NCBI RefSeq assembly: GCF_041435015.1
Contig: NZ_CP107989.1
Span: forward strand, 1,860,001 to 1,924,000
Length of the DNA: 64,000 nucleotides
Direction: 5' to 3'
Source of the DNA: Streptomyces canus
GTDB taxonomy: Bacteria; Actinomycetota; Actinomycetes; Streptomycetales; Streptomycetaceae
Below are positions 1 to 8,776 of this stretch, piece by piece (the first letter of the stretch is position 1; every line of letters starts with the position of its first letter). The notes under the pieces are model-generated. The model was given only the letters and a program-made list of their open reading frames with translations, was not told the origin of the DNA and made no database searches. The position numbers were made by a program, and so were the translations under genes.

Positions 1-1
1 G

Positions 2-1348
2 TTCGCCCGCCGGGACTGGGAGGACGAGGACTTCGCCCAGATCGTGCACGACTCGGTGCGCGAGCACGCGCGGACCGAGTTCCGTGAGGAGGTCTGGCAG
101 CAGCTCGCCGAGGGGATGCGGTTCATCCCGGGCGACTTCGACGACGACACGGCGTTCAAGCAGCTGCGCCAGACCGTCGATGAGCTGGACAAGGCCCGCG
201 GCACCAGCGGCAACTACGCCTTCTACCTCTCCGTACCGCCGAAGTTCTTCCCGAAGGTCGTCCAGCAGCTCAAGAAGCACGGGCTGGCGAACGCGCCCGA
301 GGGCTCCTGGCGGCGCGCGGTCATCGAGAAGCCCTTCGGCCGCGACCTCAAGAGCGCCCGCGAGCTCAACGCCCTCGTGCACGACGTGTTCGACCCGGAC
401 CAGGTCTTCCGCATCGACCACTACCTCGGAAAGGAGACCGTCCAGAACATCCTGGCGCTGCGCTTCGCCAACCAGATGTACGAGCCCATCTGGAACCGGT
501 CGTACGTCGACCACGTGCAGATCACGATGGCCGAGGACATCGGCATCGGCGGCCGGGCCGGCTACTACGACGGCATCGGCGCCGCCCGTGACGTCATCCA
601 GAACCACCTGCTCCAGCTCATGGCCCTCACCGCCATGGAGGAACCGGCCTCCTTCGACGCCGAGTCGCTGCTCACCGAGAAGCTGAAGGTCCTCAGGGCC
701 GTGAAGCTGCCGGAGGACATCGGCGCGCATGCCGTGCGCGGGCAGTACGCGGGTGCCTGGCAGGGCGGCGAGAAGGTGCTCGGATACCTGGAGGAGGAGG
801 GCATCGACCCGGCCTCCACGACGGACACGTACGCGGCCATCAGGCTGAACGTCGACAACCGCCGCTGGGCGGGCGTCCCCTTCTACCTGCGCACCGGCAA
901 GCGGCTCGGCCGCCGGGTCACCGAGATCGCGGTCGTCTTCCAGACGGCCCCGCACTCGCCGTTCGACTCCACGGCCACCGAGGAGCTCGGCTCCAACGCG
1001 ATCGTCATCCGGGTGCAGCCCGACGAGGGCATGACGGTCCGGTTCGGGTCGAAGGTGCCGGGCACCTCGATGGAGATCCGGGACGTGACGATGGACTTCG
1101 CCTACGGCGAGTCGTTCACCGAGTCCAGCCCCGAGGCGTACGAGCGGCTCATCCTGGATGTCCTTCTCGGGGACGCCAACCTGTTCCCCCGCCACCAGGA
1201 AGTGGAAGAGTCCTGGAAGATCCTCGACCCGATCGAGGGGCACTGGGCGAACCACGGCCGTCCGGCGCAGTACGCGTCGGGTACCTGGGGACCCGAGGAA
1301 GCCGACGAGATGCTCGCACGAGACGGACGGAGCTGGCGCAGGCCATGA
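2..1348 (+). CDS. zwf: Glucose-6-phosphate 1-dehydrogenase, 5' end outside window
   Basis: Oxidises glucose-6-phosphate to 6-phosphoglucono-lactone with NADP+ in the cytoplasm, the entry step of the oxidative pentose-phosphate pathway. The frame is open from base 2, so the start and the N-terminal Rossmann part lie upstream. The active-site signature RIDHYLGKE is present, followed by the conserved FANQMYEPIWNR stretch and a C-terminal EAYERLILD block, all typical of G6PDH. The stop overlaps the start of opcA (ATGA), so the two are translationally coupled and head an operon with pgi and gndA. No frameshift or missing catalytic residue is seen. Confidence 0.97.
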   Translation, partial: FARRDWEDEDFAQIVHDSVREHARTEFREEVWQQLAEGMRFIPGDFDDDTAFKQLRQTVDELDKARGTSGNYAFYLSVPPKFFPKVVQQLKKHGLANAPEGSWRRAVIEKPFGRDLKSARELNALVHDVFDPDQVFRIDHYLGKETVQNILALRFANQMYEPIWNRSYVDHVQITMAEDIGIGGRAGYYDGIGAARDVIQNHLLQLMALTAMEEPASFDAESLLTEKLKVLRAVKLPEDIGAHAVRGQYAGAWQGGEKVLGYLEEEGIDPASTTDTYAAIRLNVDNRRWAGVPFYLRTGKRLGRRVTEIAVVFQTAPHSPFDSTATEELGSNAIVIRVQPDEGMTVRFGSKVPGTSMEIRDVTMDFAYGESFTESSPEAYERLILDVLLGDANLFPRHQEVEESWKILDPIEGHWANHGRPAQYASGTWGPEEADEMLARDGRSWRRP

Positions 1349-2280
1349 AGATCGACCTGACCGACACCACGGCAAGCAAGATCAACAAGGCGCTGGTGCA
1401 GGGTCGCCGCGCCATCGGCACACCGGCCGTGGGCATGGTCCTGACGATGGTGATCGTCACGGACGAGGAGAACGCCTACGACGCGATCAAGGCCGCCGAG
1501 GAGGCCTCGCACGAGCACCCCTCGCGCACCCTGGTCGTCATCAAGCGGCACGCCCGCACCCCGCGCGACCGCACCAACTCGCACCTCGACGCCGAGGTCC
1601 GGGTGGGCGCCGACGCCGGCACCGGCGAGACGGTCGTCCTGCGGACCTACGGCGAGGTCTCCGAGCACGCCGACTCCGTCGTGCTGCCGTTGCTGCTGCC
1701 GGACGCCCCGGTCGTCGTGTGGTGGCCGGTGGACGCGCCGGAGAACCCGGCGAAGGACCCGCTGGGCGCTCTGGCCCAGCGCCGGATCACCGATCTGTAC
1801 GCCGTCGAGAACCCCCTCGACGTCCTCGCGACCCGGGTCCGCTCCTACGCGCCCGGCGACACCGACCTCGCCTGGACCCGGCTGACCCCGTGGCGGTCGA
1901 TGCTCGCGGCGGCCCTGGACCAGGCCCGCACGGAGATCATCTCCGGGGCCGTGGAGGCCGAGGCCGACAACCCGGCCGCCGAGCTGCTCGCGCGCTGGCT
2001 GGAGGCGCGGCTGAAGGTGCGGATCGACCGCGTGGTCACCGCCGGTCCGGTCGTCACGGCCGTCCGCCTGGGCACGGCGAACGGCGAGGTCGTCATCGAC
2101 CGCCCCGAGGGCCCGCTGGCCACGCTGTCCCTGCCGGGCCAGCCCTCCCGCACCCTCGCGCTGAAGGTCCGCACCACCTCCGAACTCATCGCCGAGGAGC
2201 TGCGGCGCCTCGACGCGGACGAGATGTACGCCGTCGCTCTCCGGGGCGAGGCCACCAAGGAGACCCCCTCTCATGTCTGA
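1345..2280 (+). CDS. opcA: Glucose-6-phosphate dehydrogenase assembly protein OpcA
   Basis: A 311-residue OpcA, the actinobacterial/cyanobacterial factor needed for full assembly and activity of G6PDH. The ATG overlaps the zwf stop by four bases, which fits co-synthesis with its partner. The sequence has the family's [16 protein letters not shown] segment near residue 115 and the RRITD stretch shortly after it. Its 3' end overlaps pgi by eight bases. Identification rests on family recognition and on the invariant zwf-opcA pairing; no catalytic site is expected because the protein is an allosteric/assembly partner. Confidence 0.95.
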   Translation: MKIDLTDTTASKINKALVQGRRAIGTPAVGMVLTMVIVTDEENAYDAIKAAEEASHEHPSRTLVVIKRHARTPRDRTNSHLDAEVRVGADAGTGETVVLRTYGEVSEHADSVVLPLLLPDAPVVVWWPVDAPENPAKDPLGALAQRRITDLYAVENPLDVLATRVRSYAPGDTDLAWTRLTPWRSMLAAALDQARTEIISGAVEAEADNPAAELLARWLEARLKVRIDRVVTAGPVVTAVRLGTANGEVVIDRPEGPLATLSLPGQPSRTLALKVRTTSELIAEELRRLDADEMYAVALRGEATKETPSHV

Positions 2281-3925
2281 CTCTCCCAAGCTGACGCGCC
2301 GCCCCGAGTGGACGGCGCTGGAGGACCACCGCGCCGAGGGCGACCCCCATCTGCGTGAGCTGTTCGCGACGGACCCGGGGCGCGCGGAGCGGTACGTCGT
2401 GCGCGTCGGCGATCTGCGCATCGACTACTCCAAGCACCTGATCACCGACGAGACCCTGGCCCTGCTCCAGGAACTGGCCACCGCCACCGACGTGTTCGGG
2501 CTGCGGGACGCCATGTTCCGCGGTGAGCGGATCAACCTCACCGAGGACCGGGCGGTGCTGCACACGGCGCTGCGCGCTCCCGCAGGCGCCGTGGTCGAGG
2601 TGGACGGGGAGAACGTCGTGCCGCGGGTGCACGCCGTGCTCGACAGGATGAGCGACTTCGCGAACCGGGTCCGCTCCGGCGAGTGGACCGGCCACACCGG
2701 CAAGCGCATCAAGAACGTCGTCAACATCGGCATCGGCGGCTCCGACCTCGGTCCCGCGATGGCGTACGAGGCCCTGCGGGCCTACACGGCACGGGAGTTG
2801 ACCTTCCGTTTCGTGTCCAACGTGGACGGCGCCGACCTGCACGAGGCGGTGCGGGACCTGGACCCGGCGGAGACCCTGTTCATCGTCGCGTCCAAGACCT
2901 TCACCACGATCGAGACGATCACCAACGCCACCTCGGCCCGCACCTGGCTGCTCGACGGCCCGGGCGGACTCCGCGACGACAAGGCCGTCGCCAAGCACTT
3001 CGTCGCCCTGTCGACGAACGCCGAGAAGGTCACGGACTTCGGCATCGACCCGGACAACATGTTCGAGTTCTGGGACTGGGTCGGCGGCCGCTACTCCTAC
3101 GACTCGGCGATCGGCCTCTCCCTCATGATCGCCATCGGCCCCGACCACTTCCGGGAGATGCTCGACGGCTTCCGGATCGTCGACGAGCACTTCCAGAACG
3201 CGCCCGCCGAGGCCAACGCCCCGCTGATTCTCGGCCTGTTGGGCATCTGGTACGGAAACTTCCACAACGCCCAGTCGCACGCGGTACTGCCGTACTCCCA
3301 CTACCTGTCGAAGTTCACCGCCTATCTCCAGCAGCTGGACATGGAGTCCAACGGCAAGTCGGTGGACCGTGACGGCAACCCCGTGGAGTGGCAGACAGGG
3401 CCGGTGGTGTGGGGCACGCCCGGCACCAACGGGCAGCACGCCTACTACCAGTTGATCCACCAGGGCACCAAGCTCATCCCGGCCGACCTGATCGGCTTCG
3501 CCCGCCCGATCGACGAGCTGAGCGACGAACTCAAGGCGCAGCACGACCTGTTGATGGCCAACCTGTTCGCGCAGGGGCAGGCGCTCGCCTTCGGCAAGAC
3601 CGCGGAGGAGGTCCGCGCGGAGGGGGTCGCCGAGGAGCAGGTGGCGCACCGCACCTTCCGGGGCAACCACCCCACGACCACCATCCTGGCCAAGGAGCTC
3701 ACCCCGTCGGTCCTCGGCCAGCTGGTCGCCCTCTACGAGCACAAGGTGTTCGTCCAGGGCGCGATCTGGCACATCGACTCCTTCGACCAGTGGGGCGTCG
3801 AGCTCGGCAAGGTCCTGGCCCGGCGCGTCGAACCCGCCCTGACCGAGGGCGCAGACGTCCCCGGCCTCGACTCCTCCACCACCGCCCTGGTGGCCGCCTA
3901 CCGTGAACTGAAGGAAGTGCTCTGA
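2273..3925 (+). CDS. pgi: Glucose-6-phosphate isomerase
   Basis: Interconverts glucose-6-phosphate and fructose-6-phosphate. The 550-residue length is normal for bacterial Pgi. Visible signatures include [11 protein letters not shown] near residue 148, SKTFTTIET near 208 for sugar-phosphate binding, GGRYS near 276 and the C-terminal signature around residues 500-513 ([11 protein letters not shown]). Lying inside a pentose-phosphate operon, it is probably the second pgi of a Streptomyces genome and returns fructose-6-phosphate to the oxidative branch so that NADPH is made cyclically. It overlaps opcA and is followed after one base by gndA. Confidence 0.96.
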   Translation: MSDSPKLTRRPEWTALEDHRAEGDPHLRELFATDPGRAERYVVRVGDLRIDYSKHLITDETLALLQELATATDVFGLRDAMFRGERINLTEDRAVLHTALRAPAGAVVEVDGENVVPRVHAVLDRMSDFANRVRSGEWTGHTGKRIKNVVNIGIGGSDLGPAMAYEALRAYTARELTFRFVSNVDGADLHEAVRDLDPAETLFIVASKTFTTIETITNATSARTWLLDGPGGLRDDKAVAKHFVALSTNAEKVTDFGIDPDNMFEFWDWVGGRYSYDSAIGLSLMIAIGPDHFREMLDGFRIVDEHFQNAPAEANAPLILGLLGIWYGNFHNAQSHAVLPYSHYLSKFTAYLQQLDMESNGKSVDRDGNPVEWQTGPVVWGTPGTNGQHAYYQLIHQGTKLIPADLIGFARPIDELSDELKAQHDLLMANLFAQGQALAFGKTAEEVRAEGVAEEQVAHRTFRGNHPTTTILAKELTPSVLGQLVALYEHKVFVQGAIWHIDSFDQWGVELGKVLARRVEPALTEGADVPGLDSSTTALVAAYRELKEVL

Positions 3926-3926
3926 C

Positions 3927-4814
3927 ATGACAGCGATGCAGCTCGGCCTCATCGGCCTCGGCAAGATGGGCGGCAACATGCGCGAGCGCATCCGCCGCGC
4001 CGGCCACACCGTCATCGGCTACGACCGCAACCCCGACGTCTCCGACGTGGCGAGCCTGTCCGAGCTGGTCGACAAGCTCGAAGCGCCGCGCACGGTGTGG
4101 GTGATGGTCCCCGCCGGCGCCGCCACCCAGTCCGTCGTGGACGAGCTCGGCGAGCTCCTCTCCCCCGGTGACACCGTGGTCGACGGCGGCAACTCCCGCT
4201 GGAGCGACGACGAGAAGCACGCCGAGGAGCTGGGCGCCAAGGGCATCGGCTTCGTCGACGCCGGTGTCTCCGGCGGCGTGTGGGGCCTCCAGAACGGCTA
4301 CGCCCTGATGGTCGGCGGTGACAAGGAGCACGTGGACCGGCTCCAGCCGATCTTCCACGCGCTCAAGCCCGAGGGGCCGTACGGCTATGTCCACGCGGGC
4401 AAGGTCGGCGCCGGGCACTTCTCCAAGATGGTCCACAACGGCATCGAGTACGCCATGATGCAGGCCTACGCCGAGGGCTGGGAGCTGCTGGAGAAGGTCG
4501 AGTCGGTGGACAGCGTCCGGGAGGTGTTCCGCTCCTGGCAGGACGGAACCGTCATCCGCTCCTGGCTGCTCGACCTCGCGGTCAACGCCCTCGACGAGGA
4601 CGAGCACCTGGACAAGCTCAAGGGGTACGCACAGGACTCCGGCGAGGGCCGCTGGACCGTGGAGGCCGCCGTGGACAACGCGGTGCCGCTGCCGACGATC
4701 ACCGCCTCGCTCTTCGCACGGTTCGCGTCCCGCCAGGACGACTCCCCACAGATGAAGATGATCGCGGCGCTGCGCAACCAGTTCGGCGGGCACGCCGTCG
4801 AAGCGAAGAAGTAG
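3927..4814 (+). CDS. gndA: 6-phosphogluconate dehydrogenase, short (decarboxylating) form
   Basis: Oxidatively decarboxylates 6-phosphogluconate to ribulose-5-phosphate. At 295 residues it is the short single-domain class, not the roughly 470-residue E. coli Gnd. The N-terminal dinucleotide fold reads GLIGLGKMG, followed by VDGGNS and DAGVSGG, the substrate-binding signatures. The catalytic lysine lies in the GHFSKMVHNGIEY segment near residue 165. Short forms are often NAD-dependent, but cofactor preference cannot be fixed by eye. The ATG is one base after the pgi stop; an in-frame ATG three codons later (MQLGL) is an alternative start. Confidence 0.94.
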   Translation: MTAMQLGLIGLGKMGGNMRERIRRAGHTVIGYDRNPDVSDVASLSELVDKLEAPRTVWVMVPAGAATQSVVDELGELLSPGDTVVDGGNSRWSDDEKHAEELGAKGIGFVDAGVSGGVWGLQNGYALMVGGDKEHVDRLQPIFHALKPEGPYGYVHAGKVGAGHFSKMVHNGIEYAMMQAYAEGWELLEKVESVDSVREVFRSWQDGTVIRSWLLDLAVNALDEDEHLDKLKGYAQDSGEGRWTVEAAVDNAVPLPTITASLFARFASRQDDSPQMKMIAALRNQFGGHAVEAKK

Positions 4815-4821
4815 GCGCGCC

Positions 4822-5409
4822 GTGGGGGATCTTCTTCTGGTCCGCCACGGCGAGACGGAGTGGAGCGTGTCGGGACAGCACACCAGCTGGACCGACCTGC
4901 CCCTCACCCAGCACGGCGAGGAACAGGCCAAGTCACTCGCTCCGCTCCTCTCGGGCCGGACCTTCTCGCTCGCGCTGACCAGTCCGCTGGGCCGCGCGAT
5001 ACGCACCGCCGAACTGGCGGGCATCACCGGGGCCTCGACCGACCCCGACCTCCACGAGTGGGACTACGGCGCCTACGAGGGCGTCACCACCGTCGAGATC
5101 CACCGCACCCGCCCCGACTGGTACCTGTGGACCGACGGGGTCCCGCCCGGCCCGGAGGGGCACCCCGGCGAGTCCCCCGAGGAGGTCGGCCGGCGCGCCG
5201 ACCTGGTGCTGGCCCGGGTGGACGCCGCCCTCCCCGAAGGCGATGTGGTCCTGGTGGCCCACGCCCACTTCCTGCGGGTCCTGACGGCCCGCAGGCTCGG
5301 GCTGGCCCCGGCGGGGGGCCGGCTGTTCCAGCTGGCGACCGGGACGGTGAGCCGGCTGTCGACGGAACACGAGCGTCCGGTGCTCGCGGAGTGGAACACC
5401 AGGGCCTAG
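4822..5409 (+). CDS. Histidine phosphatase family protein (phosphoglycerate-mutase-like)
   Basis: A 195-residue branch-2-like histidine phosphatase. The N-terminal LLVRHGETEW motif carries the phospho-accepting His, followed by a conserved Arg at TSPLGRAIRTAE, Glu in LHEWDYGAYEG and the second His in VLVAHAHFLRVL. It starts with GTG eight bases after gndA, so it is the last gene of the pentose-phosphate operon and probably dephosphorylates a sugar phosphate. Substrate is unknown; phosphoglycerate mutase activity is unlikely because the sequence resembles the cofactor-independent acid phosphatase members of the family. A strong hairpin follows. Confidence 0.9.
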   Translation: MGDLLLVRHGETEWSVSGQHTSWTDLPLTQHGEEQAKSLAPLLSGRTFSLALTSPLGRAIRTAELAGITGASTDPDLHEWDYGAYEGVTTVEIHRTRPDWYLWTDGVPPGPEGHPGESPEEVGRRADLVLARVDAALPEGDVVLVAHAHFLRVLTARRLGLAPAGGRLFQLATGTVSRLSTEHERPVLAEWNTRA

Positions 5410-5422
5410 CACGGCAGTTGTG

Positions 5423-5454
5423 GACGGCCCGGGAACACGGACTCCCGGGCCGTC
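5423..5454 (+). terminator. Intrinsic terminator hairpin after the pentose-phosphate operon
   Basis: A perfect 12-bp inverted repeat (GACGGCCCGGGA / TCCCGGGCCGTC) with an 8-base loop sits 14 bases after the phosphatase stop. No U tract follows, as is common for Streptomyces terminators. Confidence 0.8.
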
Positions 5455-5508
5455 GTCGTCGGCAGGGCCTGTTGACACCGTGACGTGAGCGTTGGAGAGT
5501 CACGGCTG

Positions 5509-6972
5509 ATGGCGATCAACAACCTGACCCCGGCCGAACGGCGGGTGTGGCGTGCCTTCCCGAAGGGCGAGGCCGTGGACTTCCGTACGGCCGAGGACGA
5601 AGACGTGGCGGACGGCGCCGAGTGGGGTGCCGAACGCACGGTCCGGGCCGCCGTGTTGCGGGCGCTGATGCTCAACGGACCGCAGGAGGACGGGGAGATA
5701 CCCGCCCTCAAGCTCGCGGGCGCCCGGATCACCGGTGTGCTCGGGCTCCAGTACGGGACGGTCGACCACGCCGTACGCCTCAGCCACTGCCACTTCGACG
5801 ACGTACCGCTGCTGTACGGCTGCCGGCTGCGCCAGTTGAACCTCAGCAACTCCGTGCTGCCCGGACTGACCGCCGCCACGATGCACGTGGACGCCGTACT
5901 GCGGCTGACGGACTGCACGGTGAACGGCCCGGTGCGGCTCGGCGGGGCACAGATCGCCGGAGCGCTGTTCATGGACCGCGCCGAGATCATCGCGGTCGAC
6001 GCCGGCGAACCCGCGCTGCAGCTCAACCACATGACCATCGGCGACGACCTGTGGGCGCCGGGCCTGCGTGCCCACGGCGAGGTCCGCCTCAACGGCGCCA
6101 CCGTCGCCGGTTCCGTCAACCTCATCGACGCCCGGCTCAGCCACCCCGGCGACATCGTCCTCGACGCGCAGACCCTCGTCGTGGAGGGCGACGTCCATCT
6201 GCGGCGGGTGCACACCTTCGGCTGGATCGGCCTGCGGGGCGCACGGATCGCGGGCCGGCTCGACTTCTCGTACGCGCACCTGTCGAACCCGGGCGACGCG
6301 GCGCTCAGGGCGAACAGTTCCACCATCGGGGAGCTCTGGCTGCGCAAGGGGCCGCCCATCCAGGGCACCCTGAGCCTGCGCCGCGCCCAGATCGACGACC
6401 TGTTCCTGGAACCCGAGGTGGTGCCGGACGAGGTCCAGTTCAACAAGCTCGTCTACACCTCGCTCACCCCCCAGGAGCCCGCCGACCGCCGCCTACCGAT
6501 GCTGGAGCGGGACCGCGAGGGCTATGTCCCGCACGCCTACGAGCAGTTGACCGCCGCCTACCGCCGCATCGGCGACGACCGGGCCGCTCGGCTGGTCCAG
6601 CTCGCCAAGCAGCGTCGCCACCGCGCCACGCTCGCCTGGTACGGGCGGCTGTGGGGCCACGTCCAGGACGCCACCGTCGGCTACGGCTTCCACCCCCTGC
6701 GGGCCTGTGTCTGGCTGGTCTCCCTGCTCGCCGTCGGCACGGTCGCCTACGGCCTCCACCACCCGCCACCGCTCAAGGCGGACGAGGCCCCGCACTTCAA
6801 CGCGCTGTTCTACACCCTCGACCTGCTGCTGCCGGTGATCTCCTTCGGCCAGGAGAGCGCCTTCGCCCCGCAGGGGTGGTACCAGTCGCTGTCGTACGCG
6901 CTGGTCATCGCGGGCTGGATCCTCGCGACGACGGTCTTCGCCGGTGTGACGCGGACCGTCAACCGCCAATGA
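5509..6972 (+). CDS. Pentapeptide-like beta-helix protein with two C-terminal membrane segments
   Basis: A 487-residue protein of the group annotated in Streptomyces as membrane-associated oxidoreductase; no oxidoreductase motif is visible. Residues about 65-320 are a run of imperfect repeats rich in A/L-(x)-L/I-x-G spacing, suggesting a right-handed beta-helix of the pentapeptide/bactofilin kind. A basic linker follows (RHRATLAWYGRLWGH), then two hydrophobic segments near residues 410-430 and 460-480 that should anchor it in the membrane. The start was put at the ATG beginning MAINNLT; an in-frame GTG eight codons upstream also exists. Function unknown. Confidence 0.8.
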   Translation: MAINNLTPAERRVWRAFPKGEAVDFRTAEDEDVADGAEWGAERTVRAAVLRALMLNGPQEDGEIPALKLAGARITGVLGLQYGTVDHAVRLSHCHFDDVPLLYGCRLRQLNLSNSVLPGLTAATMHVDAVLRLTDCTVNGPVRLGGAQIAGALFMDRAEIIAVDAGEPALQLNHMTIGDDLWAPGLRAHGEVRLNGATVAGSVNLIDARLSHPGDIVLDAQTLVVEGDVHLRRVHTFGWIGLRGARIAGRLDFSYAHLSNPGDAALRANSSTIGELWLRKGPPIQGTLSLRRAQIDDLFLEPEVVPDEVQFNKLVYTSLTPQEPADRRLPMLERDREGYVPHAYEQLTAAYRRIGDDRAARLVQLAKQRRHRATLAWYGRLWGHVQDATVGYGFHPLRACVWLVSLLAVGTVAYGLHHPPPLKADEAPHFNALFYTLDLLLPVISFGQESAFAPQGWYQSLSYALVIAGWILATTVFAGVTRTVNRQ

Positions 6973-6979
6973 TCCCGGG

Positions 6980-7855
6980 TTACTTGGGGGCGCCGACCAC
7001 GCCCGCCAGTTCCGCGATGTCCCCGAGCATCCGCGCCGCGTCCGGCTCCCGCCCGGTGAATTGCCGGAACGCGTCCGCGGCCTGGAAGACGGCCATCCCG
7101 CCCCCGTCCAGAGTGGCGCAGCCGAGCGCACGGGCGGTCCGGAGCAGCTCCGTCTCCAGCGGGCGGTAGACCACCTCGGCGACCCACAGCTCGGGGCGGA
7201 GCAGGTCGGCCGGGAAGGGCAGGCCGGGGTGGGCGGCCATGCCGGTGGGGGTGGCGTGCACAATGCCGTCGGTGTCGGCGAGCAGCCGCGGCAGTCGGTC
7301 GGGGGTGGCCGCGGCCGCCCGGCCCTCGCCGAAGTGACGGTTCAGCGAGGCCGCGAGCTCCGCAGCCCGGTCGGCGAGCGCGTCGACGACGGTGACCCGC
7401 CCGGCGCCCAGGGTGAGCATGGCGTGCGCGACGGCCGCTCCCGCGCCGCCCGCCCCCAGCTGCACGACCCGTTCGAGCGGCACGTCGGGCAGCCCGCGCG
7501 CGAAGGACGCCGCGAAACCGGTGACGTCGGTGTTGTGGCCGGTCGCCCGGCCGTTCTCGAAGACCACGGTGTTGACCGCGCCGAGCGCCTCGGCCTGCGG
7601 AGCGAGCGCGTCCAGGTGCCCGATGACCAGCTGCTTGCACGGGTGGGTGATGTTCAGCCCGTCGAAGCCCAGGTCACGGGCGGCCCGCACCAGATCGCCG
7701 ACCGCCTCGGGGCGCACCCCGAGCACGTCGATGTCGATGAGCCGGTACACATAGCGCAGGCCCTGCCGGTCCGCCTCCCGCTCGTGCAGCGCCGGGCTCA
7801 GCGAGGGGCCGATGCCGGCGCCGATCAGTCCGACGAGAAACGAGTCCTTGGCCAC
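6980..7855 (-). CDS. Shikimate/quinate dehydrogenase (AroE family)
   Basis: A 291-residue member of the shikimate dehydrogenase family. The substrate loop GPSLSPALHE, the NITHPCKQ segment with the catalytic Lys, and the NAD(P) fold QLGAGGAGAAVA near residue 133 are intact. It is divergent from a TetR regulator and close to a ShiA-like transporter, so it is better explained as a catabolic quinate/shikimate dehydrogenase than as the housekeeping AroE. It would oxidise imported shikimate or quinate to dehydroshikimate/dehydroquinate. Coenzyme choice (NAD versus NADP) is not settled by sequence reading. Confidence 0.88.
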   Translation of the reverse strand: MAKDSFLVGLIGAGIGPSLSPALHEREADRQGLRYVYRLIDIDVLGVRPEAVGDLVRAARDLGFDGLNITHPCKQLVIGHLDALAPQAEALGAVNTVVFENGRATGHNTDVTGFAASFARGLPDVPLERVVQLGAGGAGAAVAHAMLTLGAGRVTVVDALADRAAELAASLNRHFGEGRAAAATPDRLPRLLADTDGIVHATPTGMAAHPGLPFPADLLRPELWVAEVVYRPLETELLRTARALGCATLDGGGMAVFQAADAFRQFTGREPDAARMLGDIAELAGVVGAPK

Positions 7856-7878
7856 GCGGACCTCCTGAGGCGAGCCTT

Positions 7879-7898
7879 AATGTACGAACCAGTACGTT
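7879..7898. promoter_or_regulatory. 20-bp palindromic operator between aroE-like and tetR genes
   Basis: The sequence AATGTAC-N6-GTACGTT is an almost perfect inverted repeat (one mismatched pair) in the divergent intergenic region, 23 bases from the dehydrogenase start. Size and symmetry are typical of a TetR-family binding site, so autoregulation and repression of the dehydrogenase by the adjacent TetR protein is the natural inference. Confidence 0.65.
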
Positions 7899-7985
7899 AG
7901 CTATATCAGCCGGGCTGCCGCCGGGGAAGACTCCCGCCGCGCCTTCTAGAATCTGCGGCACCGGCCGCACTCCCGAAGGAACCCG

Positions 7986-8651
7986 ATGACCAGCGTCGAC
8001 GAACCGGCACGACCGAACGGGCGGATCCGCGACGCCGCCCGCACCCAGGCCGAGATCCTCGACGTGGCGACCCAGGAGTTCGCGCGGGCCGGCTACGACG
8101 GGGCCCGCGTCGACGAGATCGCCGCCCGCACCCGCACCACCAAGCGGATGATCTACTACTACTTCGGCGGCAAGGAACAGCTGTTCACGGCCGTCCTGGA
8201 GCGGGCGTACACCGTGATCCGCGAGGCCGAGCAGGAGCTGGACGTCGAGCACCTGGACCCGGTCGCGGCGATCCGGCGCCTGGCCGAGGTGACCTTCGAC
8301 CACCATGAGCAGCACCCGGACTTCATCCGCCTGGTCAGCATCGAGAACATCCACGGGGCCGAGCACATCGCCGCCTCCGAGAAGCTCGGGAAGATCGGCT
8401 CGCCCGCGCTCGACGTGATCCGCCGCATCCTGGCCTCGGGGCAGGAGTCCGGTCTGTTCACCGCCGACGTGGACGCGGTCGACCTGCACGCGATGATCAG
8501 TTCGTTCTGCTTCTTCCGGGTCGCCAACCGGCACACCTTCGGCGCGCTGTTCGGGCGTGATCTGGTCGCCGCCGAGCAGCGGGAGCACTACCGGACCATG
8601 TTGGGAGACATGGTGATCGCCTACCTGACGGCGGACCGCGCGGCGGAGTGA
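7986..8651 (+). CDS. TetR/AcrR family transcriptional regulator
   Basis: A 221-residue repressor. The N-terminal helix-turn-helix spans roughly residues 12-60, with the TetR signature around FARAGYDGARVDEIAARTRTTKRMIYYYFG (cut here to its ends: FARAGYDG and MIYYYFG). The C-terminal half is the ligand-binding domain; its GAEHIAASEK region resembles regulators with PF17938-type domains. It is divergent from the shikimate/quinate dehydrogenase and co-oriented with the transporter gene. The likely effector is shikimate, quinate or a dehydro-derivative, an inference from neighbours only. Confidence 0.9.
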   Translation: MTSVDEPARPNGRIRDAARTQAEILDVATQEFARAGYDGARVDEIAARTRTTKRMIYYYFGGKEQLFTAVLERAYTVIREAEQELDVEHLDPVAAIRRLAEVTFDHHEQHPDFIRLVSIENIHGAEHIAASEKLGKIGSPALDVIRRILASGQESGLFTADVDAVDLHAMISSFCFFRVANRHTFGALFGRDLVAAEQREHYRTMLGDMVIAYLTADRAAE

Positions 8652-8718
8652 CCCGGCACGTCGCGACCCCTTGACACCCGGGAAACGCGGGCGCACCATC
8701 CTCGGCAACCGCTACTAA

Positions 8719-8746
8719 CTACCCAGTGGGTTAATTAGCTGGGTAG
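8719..8746. promoter_or_regulatory. Inverted repeat in the promoter of the shikimate-type transporter
   Basis: A perfect 8-bp inverted repeat CTACCCAG-N12-CTGGGTAG lies 31 bases upstream of the transporter start. The AT-rich centre (GGTTAATTAG) differs sharply from the flanking GC-rich DNA. It looks like an operator and does not match the palindrome at 7879-7898, so it may serve another regulator. Confidence 0.5.
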
Positions 8747-8776
8747 CTCCCGGAGTCCCCCCGAAGGAGCAACGCC

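Noticed and set aside
2186..4015. 609-codon minus-strand open frame opposite pgi
   Set aside because: Antisense shadow of a clear pgi gene; composition is Val/Gly/Arg-rich with no domain.
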